NCBI GenBank assembly: GCA_942492065.1
Contig: CALODV010000013.1
Span: 744,001-808,000 of the forward strand
DNA from: G963665815 sp942492065
GTDB lineage: Bacteria > Cloacimonadota > Cloacimonadia > Cloacimonadales > JAIOQZ01
Reading direction: 5' to 3'
DNA length: 64,000 nucleotides
Shown here: positions 1-7,957 of the stretch, piece by piece
How the letters are laid out: the number at the start of each line of letters is the position of its first letter
Numbering within the stretch: the first letter of the stretch is position 1
Program-made: the position numbers and the translations under genes
Notes under the pieces: generated by a model
Told to the model about the DNA's origin: nothing
Database searches by the model: none
The model's input: only the letters and a program-made list of their open reading frames with translations

Positions 1-11
1 TTATTGTCTGA

Positions 12-1511
12 TTAAAACTTTTCCAGTACTTTTTCGCAGATTTCTTTCATTTTAGCACGAACTTCATCGGTAATTTTACCTTTAACAAGCTCGTTCATGA
101 AGTCTTTATGTTGCAGGTCAAGTGTATTGAACAGTTCTTCTTCAACGACCTTGACATCATCTTTTTCAATATTATCCAGCATACCGGCATTAGCCATGAA
201 GATAATAAAGATCTGTTTAGCTACAGGAAGCGGTGAGTATTGACCCTGTTTAAGAATCTCAATAAGTCTCTCCCCTCTTCTGAGCTGAGCTTGTGTAGCT
301 TTGTCAAGATCTGATCCGAACTTGGCAAATGCTTCCAGGTCCGCATATTGTGCAAGGTCAAGACGAAGCTGACCTGTTACACCTTTCATAGCCTTAATCT
401 GAGCACTACCACCAACACGGGAAACGGACAGACCCGCATTAATAGCAGGACGTACACCGGAGTGGAAAAGCTTGGAACTCAGATAAATCTGACCATCTGT
501 AATAGAGATCACATTTGTAGGGATATATGCAGTGATGTCATCTGCCTGTGTTTCAATGATAGGCAATGCTGTAAGCGATCCGCCACCACAGTCTGCACTA
601 AGTTTGGAAGCTCTCTCAAGAAGTCTTGAGTGAAGGTAGAAAACGTCTCCCGGATATGCTTCACGTCCCGGAGGTCTTCTGAGAAGGAGTGATAACTCAC
701 GATAAGCAACAGCGTGTTTAGAAAGATCATCATAGATAATCAGAGCATGCTGTCCTTTATCACGGAAAAACTCACCCATTGAGCATCCTGCGTAAGGTGC
801 AAGATAGTTGAGAGATGCGGTATCTGAAGCTGATGCGGCAACAATAATTGTGTATTCCATTGCACCGTGTCTCTCGAGAGTTTTCACGATTTTAGCAATA
901 GAAGATTGTTTCTGACCTACACCAACGTATACACAGATAACATCTGTATCTTTCTGGTTTATAATTGTATCGATTGCGATAGCTGTTTTACCGGTTTGAC
1001 GGTCACCGATAATAAGCTCACGCTGTCCCCTTCCGATAGGAATCATGGAGTCGATAGATTTAAGACCTGTTTGAAGAGGTTCCTTCACAGGTTGTCTCTG
1101 AATAACTCCAAGAGCTTTTCTTTCTACAGGAAGAGTATCTGTTGTTTTAATCTCGCCTTTTCCGTCAATTGGTTCTCCAAGCGGATTTACAACGCGTCCT
1201 AGCATTGCATCACCAACAGGAACCTGCAGGATTTTTTTGGTTCTTCTTACGATATCCCCTTCTTTAACCTTACGTGTATCACCAAAGATAATACAACCAA
1301 CATTATCTTCTTCAAGGTTAAGAGCCATACCAACAACACCACCAGGAAACTCAATCATTTCTCCAGCCATAACATTGTTCATACCATATACACGGGCAAT
1401 ACCATCACCAACCTGCAGAACCTTACCGGTTTCAGCAATGTCAATTTCAAATTTATACTGATTTATTTTCTCTTTCAGAATTGAACTGACTTCATCTGGT
1501 TGTATTTTCAT
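12..1511 (-). CDS. atpA: F1Fo ATP synthase subunit alpha
   Basis: Non-catalytic nucleotide-binding subunit of the F1 head; with beta it forms the alpha3beta3 hexamer on the inner face of the membrane. The 499-residue protein is full length for the family. Visible motifs are the P-loop GDRQTGKT (169-176), the Walker B strand LIIYDD (257-262), the RRPPGREAYPGD segment (279-290) and the signature PAINAGLSVSRVGG (355-368), whose Arg365 corresponds to the conserved inter-subunit arginine. The start ATG follows a GAGGTC Shine-Dalgarno. It is the last atp gene seen, 22 bp after atpH; gamma, beta and epsilon genes would be expected beyond base 1 (inference). Confidence 0.98.
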   Translation of the reverse strand: MKIQPDEVSSILKEKINQYKFEIDIAETGKVLQVGDGIARVYGMNNVMAGEMIEFPGGVVGMALNLEEDNVGCIIFGDTRKVKEGDIVRRTKKILQVPVGDAMLGRVVNPLGEPIDGKGEIKTTDTLPVERKALGVIQRQPVKEPLQTGLKSIDSMIPIGRGQRELIIGDRQTGKTAIAIDTIINQKDTDVICVYVGVGQKQSSIAKIVKTLERHGAMEYTIIVAASASDTASLNYLAPYAGCSMGEFFRDKGQHALIIYDDLSKHAVAYRELSLLLRRPPGREAYPGDVFYLHSRLLERASKLSADCGGGSLTALPIIETQADDITAYIPTNVISITDGQIYLSSKLFHSGVRPAINAGLSVSRVGGSAQIKAMKGVTGQLRLDLAQYADLEAFAKFGSDLDKATQAQLRRGERLIEILKQGQYSPLPVAKQIFIIFMANAGMLDNIEKDDVKVVEEELFNTLDLQHKDFMNELVKGKITDEVRAKMKEICEKVLEKF

Positions 1512-1533
1512 ACTGACCTCAATTTTCTTTTTG

Positions 1534-2067
1534 TTATTTTCTTAGTTTCTGGAAACGCATGAGACTGTTAAGAATTGACCCGTCAATGGTCATTGAGTCT
1601 GTTTCGGCAACAAAGCCGCCGATCAGCTCCTCATGTATTTCTTTTTTCAGGATTACAGTTCTGTGCAGCACAGATTTAAGATATTCGGCAACTTTCGATT
1701 CGGACTCAGGTGTTAAATCTCTTGCAATTTTGAGATTCACTACAACCTCGTCTCTTCTTTCATGCACCATCTTTTCGATTTCAACAAAAATGTCTGAAAT
1801 CAGAATAAATCTGTGTTTCTTTATCAGCAGTTGGAACATTGAGTTCCATTTTTCCGTATTAACTGTTCCGACTAATACATCTTTTACCAATTCGAGCCTT
1901 TTCTGCAAAGGTAATAATTGCGTGTGAAGACTCTGCTCAACTTCAGGATATTGCTTTAAAACAGCTTTCAGAGTTTCAATGTCAGTGAGTAAAGATTCCA
2001 ATTGAGCAGTCTCAAAGTTTTCAACTATTGCTTTTGCATAACGTTGAGCAATTAATCTTTGTCTCAC
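1534..2067 (-). CDS. atpH: F1Fo ATP synthase subunit delta
   Basis: Stator subunit that joins the top of the F1 alpha ring to the b-subunit stalk. The 177-residue length is normal. The N-terminal helical domain starts with RQRLIAQRYAKAI, and the C-terminal signature IDGSILNSLMRFQK (about 161-174) matches the conserved end of delta/OSCP proteins. The start overlaps the stop of atpF by 4 bp (ATGA-type), so the two are probably translationally coupled. It lies in the order atpB-atpE-atpE-atpF-atpH-atpA. Confidence 0.96.
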   Translation of the reverse strand: MRQRLIAQRYAKAIVENFETAQLESLLTDIETLKAVLKQYPEVEQSLHTQLLPLQKRLELVKDVLVGTVNTEKWNSMFQLLIKKHRFILISDIFVEIEKMVHERRDEVVVNLKIARDLTPESESKVAEYLKSVLHRTVILKKEIHEELIGGFVAETDSMTIDGSILNSLMRFQKLRK

Positions 2068-2546
2068 TTATCGCCTCTTTCTGTTATAAGCTGATTGATG
2101 ACACTATCATCAATTTTTGTGTTAATTTCCTTACCTATCACTTTTGATGATAACGCTGAAACCATTGCAGCAAGATCACCTTCCAGACTGCGCATAGCTT
2201 TCACTTTTTCAGTTTTAAGCTGTGCTTCTGTATCTTGAAGTATCTTTTTCTCCTGGTTTTTAGCCATTTTGATGATATCATTAGCCTGTTCATCAGCATC
2301 TCTCTGAGCTTTCTGCTTCAGTTTTCTGATCTCTTCCGATGAACCCTTAAGTTCTTCTTCTCTTTTCTGTACCAGCACTTCTGCTTCTGCTTTTGCTTCT
2401 TTGGCTTCTTTAATATCTTCGGCTATTCGCGTTTGTCTCTCAGCAAGGAAATTCTTTATCGGTTTGTACAATAACTTGTTCAATACAAATAAGATAAGAA
2501 CAAAGTTAAGTACTACGATAATAAGCGAATAATCTATACTGATCAT
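2064..2546 (-). CDS. atpF: F1Fo ATP synthase subunit b
   Basis: Peripheral-stalk subunit of 160 residues. One N-terminal membrane helix (about 5-27) is followed by a long charged coiled coil rich in E, K and A, as usual for b. There is one b gene only, so a b homodimer is expected. The ATG is preceded by CTGGAG. The 3' end overlaps atpH by 4 bp, and a 51-bp gap separates it from the upstream short atpE. Confidence 0.96.
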   Translation of the reverse strand: MISIDYSLIIVVLNFVLILFVLNKLLYKPIKNFLAERQTRIAEDIKEAKEAKAEAEVLVQKREEELKGSSEEIRKLKQKAQRDADEQANDIIKMAKNQEKKILQDTEAQLKTEKVKAMRSLEGDLAAMVSALSSKVIGKEINTKIDDSVINQLITERGDK

Positions 2547-2597
2547 ATTTTCTCCAGTGTTAAATTGCGTTAATTAGTTCTTCTAAATGTTTCGATC

Positions 2598-2852
2598 TTA
2601 TTTTGCAAATATCAGAAGAAGTGCAATCACGAGAGAATAAATACCAGTAGACTCGGAAACTGCCTGACCAACAAGCATTGTACGAGTTATAAGACTTGCA
2701 TTTTCAGGGGTTCTTGCGATACCTTCACAAGCTTTACCTGCAACAAATCCCTCACCAACTCCTGGTCCTAATGCACCAATTCCCATGCATATTCCCGCAC
2801 CTAAAAGTGCAGCTGCCTTTTCAATTCCTTGAGCTAATGTAGCTGAATCCAT
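2598..2852 (-). CDS. atpE: F1Fo ATP synthase c subunit, single hairpin
   Basis: Rotor-ring subunit of 84 residues with two membrane helices. I take the ATG at 2852 because GGAGG lies just before it; the TTG four codons upstream overlaps that Shine-Dalgarno. The helix-2 carboxylate is Glu67 in VGQAVSESTGIY, and helix 1 carries Glu34 in GPGVGEG, the position of Gln32 in the Ilyobacter Na+-binding c subunit. Val65, Glu67, Ser68, Thr69 and Tyr72 match the Na+ ligand set of that family, so Na+ coupling is plausible; a second carboxylate at this position is also known in some clostridial rings. It follows 40 bp after a second, triple-hairpin c gene. Confidence 0.95.
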   Translation of the reverse strand: MDSATLAQGIEKAAALLGAGICMGIGALGPGVGEGFVAGKACEGIARTPENASLITRTMLVGQAVSESTGIYSLVIALLLIFAK

Positions 2853-2892
2853 GAATTCCTCCAAGTTTTTTATTATTGTTTATGTTTTTGAT

Positions 2893-3648
2893 TTATCTTC
2901 CAGCAAAAATTAATAAGAATGATATTACGAGTGAATAAATAGCAGTTGATTCTGAAACTGCTGCTCCGAGAAACATTGTTCTCATGATTGTTGAACGCTC
3001 TTCGGGAAATCTGCCAAGCATATCACATGCTCTTCCAGCAACGTAGCCGATACCTGATCCCGGACCCAGTGTTCCGAGCCCAATGGATAATCCCGCACCA
3101 ACAAATGCAATAGATGTTGAGATAATCTTAGCTAACTCAATACCTGCAGGCTGATTTGGTGTTGAATACACTAAAAGAAGTGATACAACAAGAGCAAAAA
3201 TTGATGATGTCTGAGCAAGTGCCTGTCCAACAAGCATATTTGTCATAATTGCGTTTCCGTGTTTTGGCATTCTACCGATTGATTTACATGCCTGTCCACC
3301 GACGTATCCGGCTCCCATTGCAGGTCCTACCGCTCCAATCCCTACTGCGAGACCGGCAGCAAGTAATGCTGCAGCTTTGAACCATCCGCCTTCCGGTGTA
3401 TCAAAACCACCGAAAAGGAGAAGCAATGCAATTACAAGAGAGAAGATACCTCCGGTACCGGTTGCAGCCTGACCAATCAACATTGATCTGAATATTGAGT
3501 CCTGTGCTTTAGGCTGTTTCATTAATGCATAAGCAGCTTCATCTGCAATCACACCTGAACCTATACCGGTTGTAACAGATGCAATACCTACAGCTAAACC
3601 AGCTCCCATAAAACCAGCCATTCTAATTATTGAAGTTGTAATTTCCAT
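2893..3648 (-). CDS. atpE: ATP synthase c subunit with three fused hairpins
   Basis: A 251-residue protein made of three complete c-type hairpins, six predicted membrane helices, about residues 8-80, 88-162 and 170-250. The start is the ATG at 3648, preceded by GGAGAA; the TTG upstream is ignored. Each hairpin keeps the Gly-rich helix 1 and the polar loop, but the helix-2 carboxylate survives only in the third: Gly64 in hairpin 1 (GQAATGTG), Gln146 in hairpin 2 (GQALAQTS), Glu233 in hairpin 3 (GAAVSEST). The Gln32-equivalent positions are Ser31, Ala113 and Ile200. Double-hairpin c1 with one site is known in Acetobacterium woodii and triple hairpins in Methanocaldococcus. It lies between atpB and a normal single-hairpin atpE. 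Confidence 0.93.
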   Translation of the reverse strand: MEITTSIIRMAGFMGAGLAVGIASVTTGIGSGVIADEAAYALMKQPKAQDSIFRSMLIGQAATGTGGIFSLVIALLLLFGGFDTPEGGWFKAAALLAAGLAVGIGAVGPAMGAGYVGGQACKSIGRMPKHGNAIMTNMLVGQALAQTSSIFALVVSLLLVYSTPNQPAGIELAKIISTSIAFVGAGLSIGLGTLGPGSGIGYVAGRACDMLGRFPEERSTIMRTMFLGAAVSESTAIYSLVISFLLIFAGR

Positions 3649-3663
3649 ATATTCTCCGACCAA

Positions 3664-4599
3664 TTATTCTTCGTTAATTTCAACACCGATATAAGTCAGT
3701 GCCAGCATTGTGAAAACAAATGCCTGTACGGTTCCCACGAATACACCAAAAAACAGTCCAAGTCCAACAGGCAGTATAATGAATTTTACAAGTGATGAAA
3801 CCACAAGTATAATGATTGCTCCACCAAGGATGTTACCAAAAAGACGGAAAGCAATTGATACGGCTTTTGCAATCTCACCGATAAAGTTCAATGGTGCCAG
3901 GAACGGAAGTGGCTCTGCATATCCTTTGAGATAAGGCCAGAGTCCTTTCACCTTGATTGCCATGAAATGAACAACTCCAACAGCAAGAATACCCATTCCA
4001 AGCGGAACGTTCAGGTTTCTTGTGGGCTCCATAAATCCCGGAATAGGAACAAGACCAATCATATTACAGCTCCAGATGAAGATGAAAATCGTCACCACAT
4101 AAGGTGTAAAATGAAGTCTGTCTTTTCCAAGGGTCTCACCTACAAAGTCTTCGAAGAAAGTATAAATCATTTCGAACAGTATCTGTGGTTTAGACGGTCT
4201 GTCGAAAAGACTTTTCTTCACAAGCACTGCTATTAATAATAGTATAATATCAAGAATAAGCAGCATCTTCAAAAGCTTGTAAGTACCTATTGGAGTTTTG
4301 GTGAATTTCGCAAAGAAATTATAGAGATGTTCGCTTCCGAGTATGACTTTTTCATGTCCATGCTCTTTAACGTAATCATCAATCTGAAATTCCTCAGAAA
4401 TTTTCTGTTGAAGGTCGAATTCTGTTTGTTGATGTGTGATAACAAACTTGCCTTTCTCACCGAACTTGCCTTCTTTATCTACACCAATAACCAGTTCCTT
4501 GGTAAAGTTACCGGAAAACCATACCAGTGCAAATTCAATGACAAGAAAAATCAGCATCAGAGTCAGCAAGCTGTTCTTTTTCTTTGATTTGTTAGCCAT
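3664..4599 (-). CDS. atpB: F1Fo ATP synthase subunit a
   Basis: Membrane subunit that forms the ion half-channels against the c ring. It has 311 residues, with an N-terminal anchor (10-29) and an unusually large extra-membrane segment (about 30-105) before the channel core. The essential arginine is Arg252 in SIAFRLFGNILGG, and PTRNLNVPLGMG (192-203) is the conserved helix 4 region. The start overlaps the end of the upstream atpI-like gene by 8 bp, and the triple c gene starts 15 bp downstream. Confidence 0.96.
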   Translation of the reverse strand: MANKSKKKNSLLTLMLIFLVIEFALVWFSGNFTKELVIGVDKEGKFGEKGKFVITHQQTEFDLQQKISEEFQIDDYVKEHGHEKVILGSEHLYNFFAKFTKTPIGTYKLLKMLLILDIILLLIAVLVKKSLFDRPSKPQILFEMIYTFFEDFVGETLGKDRLHFTPYVVTIFIFIWSCNMIGLVPIPGFMEPTRNLNVPLGMGILAVGVVHFMAIKVKGLWPYLKGYAEPLPFLAPLNFIGEIAKAVSIAFRLFGNILGGAIIILVVSSLVKFIILPVGLGLFFGVFVGTVQAFVFTMLALTYIGVEINEE

Positions 4600-4987
4600 T
4601 TGATCCTCTATAGTATTTATTATTTTTAAACTGACGGTAAAACTCGTAAACGTATATAATTATCTGTGATGATAATAGTCCGGCACCGAAAACTATAATA
4701 TTAGGTTTCAGAAAAATTACAACGGCTGCCGAATAAACAGCGAGAAACAGAAAACGCAGAAAATAACCTTTTGTTGATCTTTTCTTCGTACCTGTCACTC
4801 CGAGCTGAAGGCTTCTATATACATCGAAAGCTAACCAAAGGAAAAAAATCAGGCTACCCAGACTACCAGTAATCCAGGCTAACGACATTTTAATATCGAA
4901 TGGTATTGCGATTGCCGCAACCATGATTGTCAAGAAATTAATTCCCGCAATTGTAATAATGTATTTTTTGTTTCCTGCTGAAAGCAT
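4592..4987 (-). CDS. AtpI-like membrane protein
   Basis: A 131-residue protein with four predicted membrane helices (about 7-28, 35-55, 73-94, 97-117) and a basic C-terminus. Its size, topology and place directly before atpB, overlapping it by 8 bp, fit ATP synthase protein I, which helps c-ring assembly or supports Mg2+/Ca2+ handling in other bacteria. The sequence itself is poorly conserved, so the call rests mainly on context. If it assists c-ring assembly, it would here have two very different c subunits to handle (inference). Confidence 0.6.
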   Translation of the reverse strand: MLSAGNKKYIITIAGINFLTIMVAAIAIPFDIKMSLAWITGSLGSLIFFLWLAFDVYRSLQLGVTGTKKRSTKGYFLRFLFLAVYSAAVVIFLKPNIIVFGAGLLSSQIIIYVYEFYRQFKNNKYYRGSNG

Positions 4988-5060
4988 TTTAAATCTATCC
5001 CGTATATTCTTATTTAATAATTTTACTCTTTTTATAAATCTATATTATATAATGTAATAA

Positions 5061-5630
5061 TCAGTTTGCTTTGTCAAATTTAATTAAAGTTTGCGGATTA
5101 ATTTTTTCCCCGGATTCAATCAGCTCAAAATGCAAATGAGGATCTGTACTTCTTCCGGTATTGCCTACAAGCGCTATAACATCGCCTATATATACAAACT
5201 CCTTAACCTTTACAAATATTTTTGACACATGTGCATACTTAGTCTGATACCCGTTCAAGTGATCCAGTACCAGATAATTTCCATAGATTTCGTCATTACC
5301 AATATTTGTGACAACACCTGTTGCCGATGGAACTATCTTTGTGCCGGTTTCTGCCGCCAGATCAATTCCTTTATGTATGTCAGAATACTTCTGACTTATA
5401 ACAAATTTTCCGGGAATCGGTACACGATAAGGAATATTATCACTATACTCCTTATATTGTTTCGCTGATTTCCCTGATTTTGAAGATGACTCACTGTTAA
5501 TTGAATCTTCCTGAGCTCCATTAAGCCGAATTATCTCATCTCTCTGTTTGTGAATCAAATTGAACTGAAGATAGACTGCTCCAATCAGTAATACAATAAT
5601 TATGAGAAGTCCCGTCAGTATAACTTTCAT
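5061..5630 (-). CDS. Membrane-anchored M23 endopeptidase
   Basis: A 189-residue protein with an N-terminal membrane anchor (4-22), a short charged and Ser-rich linker, and a LytM/M23 domain (about 72-189). The zinc-site motifs are intact: His86-x-x-x-Asp90 in HKGID, His134 in YAHVS and His165-Leu-His167 in HLHFEL, so it is probably an active peptidoglycan endopeptidase on the periplasmic side. It starts right after parB (1 bp gap) and precedes the atp genes, so it may be co-transcribed with both. Confidence 0.9.
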   Translation of the reverse strand: MKVILTGLLIIIVLLIGAVYLQFNLIHKQRDEIIRLNGAQEDSINSESSSKSGKSAKQYKEYSDNIPYRVPIPGKFVISQKYSDIHKGIDLAAETGTKIVPSATGVVTNIGNDEIYGNYLVLDHLNGYQTKYAHVSKIFVKVKEFVYIGDVIALVGNTGRSTDPHLHFELIESGEKINPQTLIKFDKAN

Positions 5631-5631
5631 A

Positions 5632-6480
5632 TCACTTAAGAAGTTTTTTCAGAAGCTGAATTCTCTCATCTTCATTCTTGTAAAAGAATGATATTTTACC
5701 CTTACTGTTCTTATCAGCAATTTTTACCTTAAAACCAAAGTTATTCTTAAGCTTCAGCTCCATCTCACCCAGAACGACCTTTTTGCCTTCAGGTACTTTT
5801 GGAAGCTCTTTCTTTTCAGGAGAAGCCAGATATTCTTTCGCAGCTTTCTCAGTTTTTCTCACAGATAGTTCATTCTTGATAACAAAATCTGAGAATTCCA
5901 CCTGATTTTCCTCCGGCAATGTTAGAATTGCTCTGGCATGACCTGATGAAAGCTTCTGCTGTCTTACAAGTTCCCTGACTTCCGGATGAAGCTTTAATAG
6001 TCTGAGAGAATTAGTTACAGTGGCTCTGTCCTTACCGATGATATCTGATATCTGGGCATGAGTTAACGAGAATTCTTCATGAAGCTGCATATATGCTTCC
6101 GCTTCGTCCATGGAATTCAGGTTTTCCCGCTGTATATTCTCAATAATTGCATATTGCAGCAATTGCTTTTTAGACACACTTCTGATGATAACAGGTATTT
6201 CACTGAATCCTGCCAATTTAGAGGCTTCCAGCCTTCTTTCTCCGGCAATCAGTTCATACTGTGAGTTCTCACACTTAGAAACGATTATCGGCTGTATAAG
6301 ACCATTTTCCTTCAATGATTGAGCCAGTTCCTGCAGCTTTGCCTGATCGAAAACCTTTCTGGGCTGATACCTGTTCGGTCGTATTTTACTTACATCTATT
6401 GTTGTAATCCCGGTTGTTCTGTCCGTGGATTCCGGCCCTGATTTTATCAGAGCATCAAGTCCTCTTCCTAATCTACTCAT
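5632..6480 (-). CDS. parB: Chromosome-partitioning protein ParB
   Basis: Centromere-binding CTPase clamp that loads at parS sites and is moved by ParA. The 282-residue protein begins with the classic RLGRGLDALI, has the CTP-binding GERR box (80-83) and ENIQRENLN (114-122), a helix-turn-helix (about 138-165) that reads parS, and a basic C-terminal dimerisation region. The start overlaps parA by 4 bp. A matching parS site lies at 7717-7732 inside rsmG, two genes upstream. Confidence 0.96.
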   Translation of the reverse strand: MSRLGRGLDALIKSGPESTDRTTGITTIDVSKIRPNRYQPRKVFDQAKLQELAQSLKENGLIQPIIVSKCENSQYELIAGERRLEASKLAGFSEIPVIIRSVSKKQLLQYAIIENIQRENLNSMDEAEAYMQLHEEFSLTHAQISDIIGKDRATVTNSLRLLKLHPEVRELVRQQKLSSGHARAILTLPEENQVEFSDFVIKNELSVRKTEKAAKEYLASPEKKELPKVPEGKKVVLGEMELKLKNNFGFKVKIADKNSKGKISFFYKNEDERIQLLKKLLK

Positions 6481-7235
6481 CTTTTTATCACTTCCGCCGC
6501 AAATTGCAGATAATTGCGTGCGCCTTTAGATGTTATATCATAATGAAAAATCGATTTACCAAAACTCGGTGCTTCACTGAGCTTTACATTTCTATGTATA
6601 ATTGTGTTAAACACCTTTTCCCTGAAATAACGTCTTACTTCTTTTGCTACCTGGTTTGAGAGATTCAGCCTTTTATCATACATTGTAAGCAGGACTCCCA
6701 GGATATTCAGTTCAGGGTTAAGGTTTTTCTGAATAAGATTAACAGTATTTAAGAGTTGGCTTACACCTTCCAGAGCAAAATATTCACACTGAATAGGTAT
6801 AAGAACATCTGTACAGGCTGTAAGAGCATTAACTGTAAGTAATCCGAGAGAAGGAGGACAATCAATGATAACATAATCATACTTGTCATTAATGCTCTCT
6901 AATGCTTTTTTCAACTTATGCTCTCTTGAGAATTCTTTAACCAGTTCAATCTCAGCACCGGTAAGGTCAATATTACTTGGTGCCAGATCAAGATGTTCTA
7001 TATAAGATGGTACAATAACGTCTTCAATATTCACTTTTTTGACTAAGGCATCATAGATATGTATCTTCAGGTTAGAAGTATCGATACCCAGTCCACTGGA
7101 AGCGTTACCTTGCGGATCAAAATCTATCAGCAAAGTTCGCTTTTCATGAATTCCCAAAGCTGCTGCAAGGTTGACTGAAGTCGTTGTTTTACCAACTCCA
7201 CCCTTTTGATTTACAACAGTTATGATTTTTTCCAT
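6477..7235 (-). CDS. parA: Chromosome-partitioning ATPase ParA
   Basis: Walker-type partition ATPase of the Soj family, 252 residues. The deviant Walker A motif KGGVGKTT is at 11-18, LLIDFDPQGNASSGLG (35-50) is the Walker A' region, and VIIDCPPSLG is the Walker B segment. It lacks the N-terminal HTH of plasmid type Ia ParA, so it is a chromosomal type. It starts 1 bp after the rsmG stop, giving the conserved rsmG-parA-parB order that usually lies near oriC. Confidence 0.96.
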   Translation of the reverse strand: MEKIITVVNQKGGVGKTTTSVNLAAALGIHEKRTLLIDFDPQGNASSGLGIDTSNLKIHIYDALVKKVNIEDVIVPSYIEHLDLAPSNIDLTGAEIELVKEFSREHKLKKALESINDKYDYVIIDCPPSLGLLTVNALTACTDVLIPIQCEYFALEGVSQLLNTVNLIQKNLNPELNILGVLLTMYDKRLNLSNQVAKEVRRYFREKVFNTIIHRNVKLSEAPSFGKSIFHYDITSKGARNYLQFAAEVIKR

Positions 7236-7236
7236 T

Positions 7237-7848
7237 CTATTTAAATACCTTTATCAGTTTTCTTGTTCCAATAGCCGGATGACTGACATCAATGATTTTC
7301 TTTTTCTTGAAAAGGTCAGCATCCTCATGATTCTCTGACTTATATAAAATCATGCAGCCATTGTTTTTAAGTATCCTCATAAGCACTTTTTTGAATTGTG
7401 GAAGTATTCTGACGGATCGACAAACAATAACATCAAAAAGACCTTCCCATTCATCAACAGGACACTCTTCTAATCTGTACGAAACAGGAAAACACGAATC
7501 TAAGTCAAGATTTTTGACAATTTTTTTAAGGCATTCTATTTTCTTTTTCCTGGAATCCAGCAAAACGACTTCAGCATTGGGGTACATTATACTCAGAGGT
7601 ATTCCCGGAAGTCCACCTCCTGTACCGAAATCGAGAATTGTTTTACCGGCAAAATTATAATGATCTACAGAGAGCAAAGAATCCATTATATGAATTGTCC
7701 AGATTTTATCAGGATTTGTTTTACGTGAAACAAGGTTAACTTTCTGATTTTCCTCAAGCAGTAACTCATGATATCTCTCTATAAGAGAATACTTTCGCTC
7801 ATCCGAAAATCTTTCTGAATAGAATTCAGTAAATACTTTTTTAGACAT
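7237..7848 (-). CDS. rsmG: 16S rRNA m7G527 methyltransferase
   Basis: SAM-dependent enzyme that makes m7G527 in 16S rRNA. I use the ATG at 7848 (203 residues) because AGGAG lies 5 bp before it; upstream in-frame codons would overlap that site. The SAM-binding loop GTGGGLPGIPL is at 75-85, and the RsmG region around ENQKVNLVSRKT (33-44) is present. The codons for VSRKT contain a parS-like palindrome. First gene of the rsmG-parA-parB group. Confidence 0.95.
   Translation of the reverse strand: MSKKVFTEFYSERFSDERKYSLIERYHELLLEENQKVNLVSRKTNPDKIWTIHIMDSLLSVDHYNFAGKTILDFGTGGGLPGIPLSIMYPNAEVVLLDSRKKKIECLKKIVKNLDLDSCFPVSYRLEECPVDEWEGLFDVIVCRSVRILPQFKKVLMRILKNNGCMILYKSENHEDADLFKKKKIIDVSHPAIGTRKLIKVFK
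7717..7732. promoter_or_regulatory. parS partition site inside rsmG
   Basis: TGTTTTACGTGAAACA differs from the bacterial parS consensus TGTTTCACGTGAAACA at one base (C to T at position 6). It is inside rsmG, directly upstream of parA and parB, a usual place for ParB loading sites. The match is seen directly; its function is inferred from the consensus and the adjacent parAB genes. Confidence 0.8.
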
Positions 7849-7900
7849 TTTGACTCCTGAAAATATTTCAGAAAAACACAGTTGAAATGTCAATTAGAAA

Positions 7901-7932
7901 ATAGCCCGAAGTATAAAAACACTCCGAGCTAT
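7901..7932 (-). terminator. Hairpin terminator after the 634-residue secreted protein gene
   Basis: A 12-bp stem with two G-U type mismatches (7901-7912 against 7921-7932) and an 8-nt loop, followed on the minus strand by a short T-rich run. It sits between the secreted-protein gene and rsmG, both leftward. Confidence 0.5.
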
Positions 7933-7957
7933 ATAGTTTAGAAATCTAAATTTGAGC

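Noticed and set aside
7880..7900. Independent promoter for rsmG-parA-parB
   Set aside because: TTGACA is present on the minus strand, but the matching -10 (TGAAAT) is weak; possible but not supported enough.
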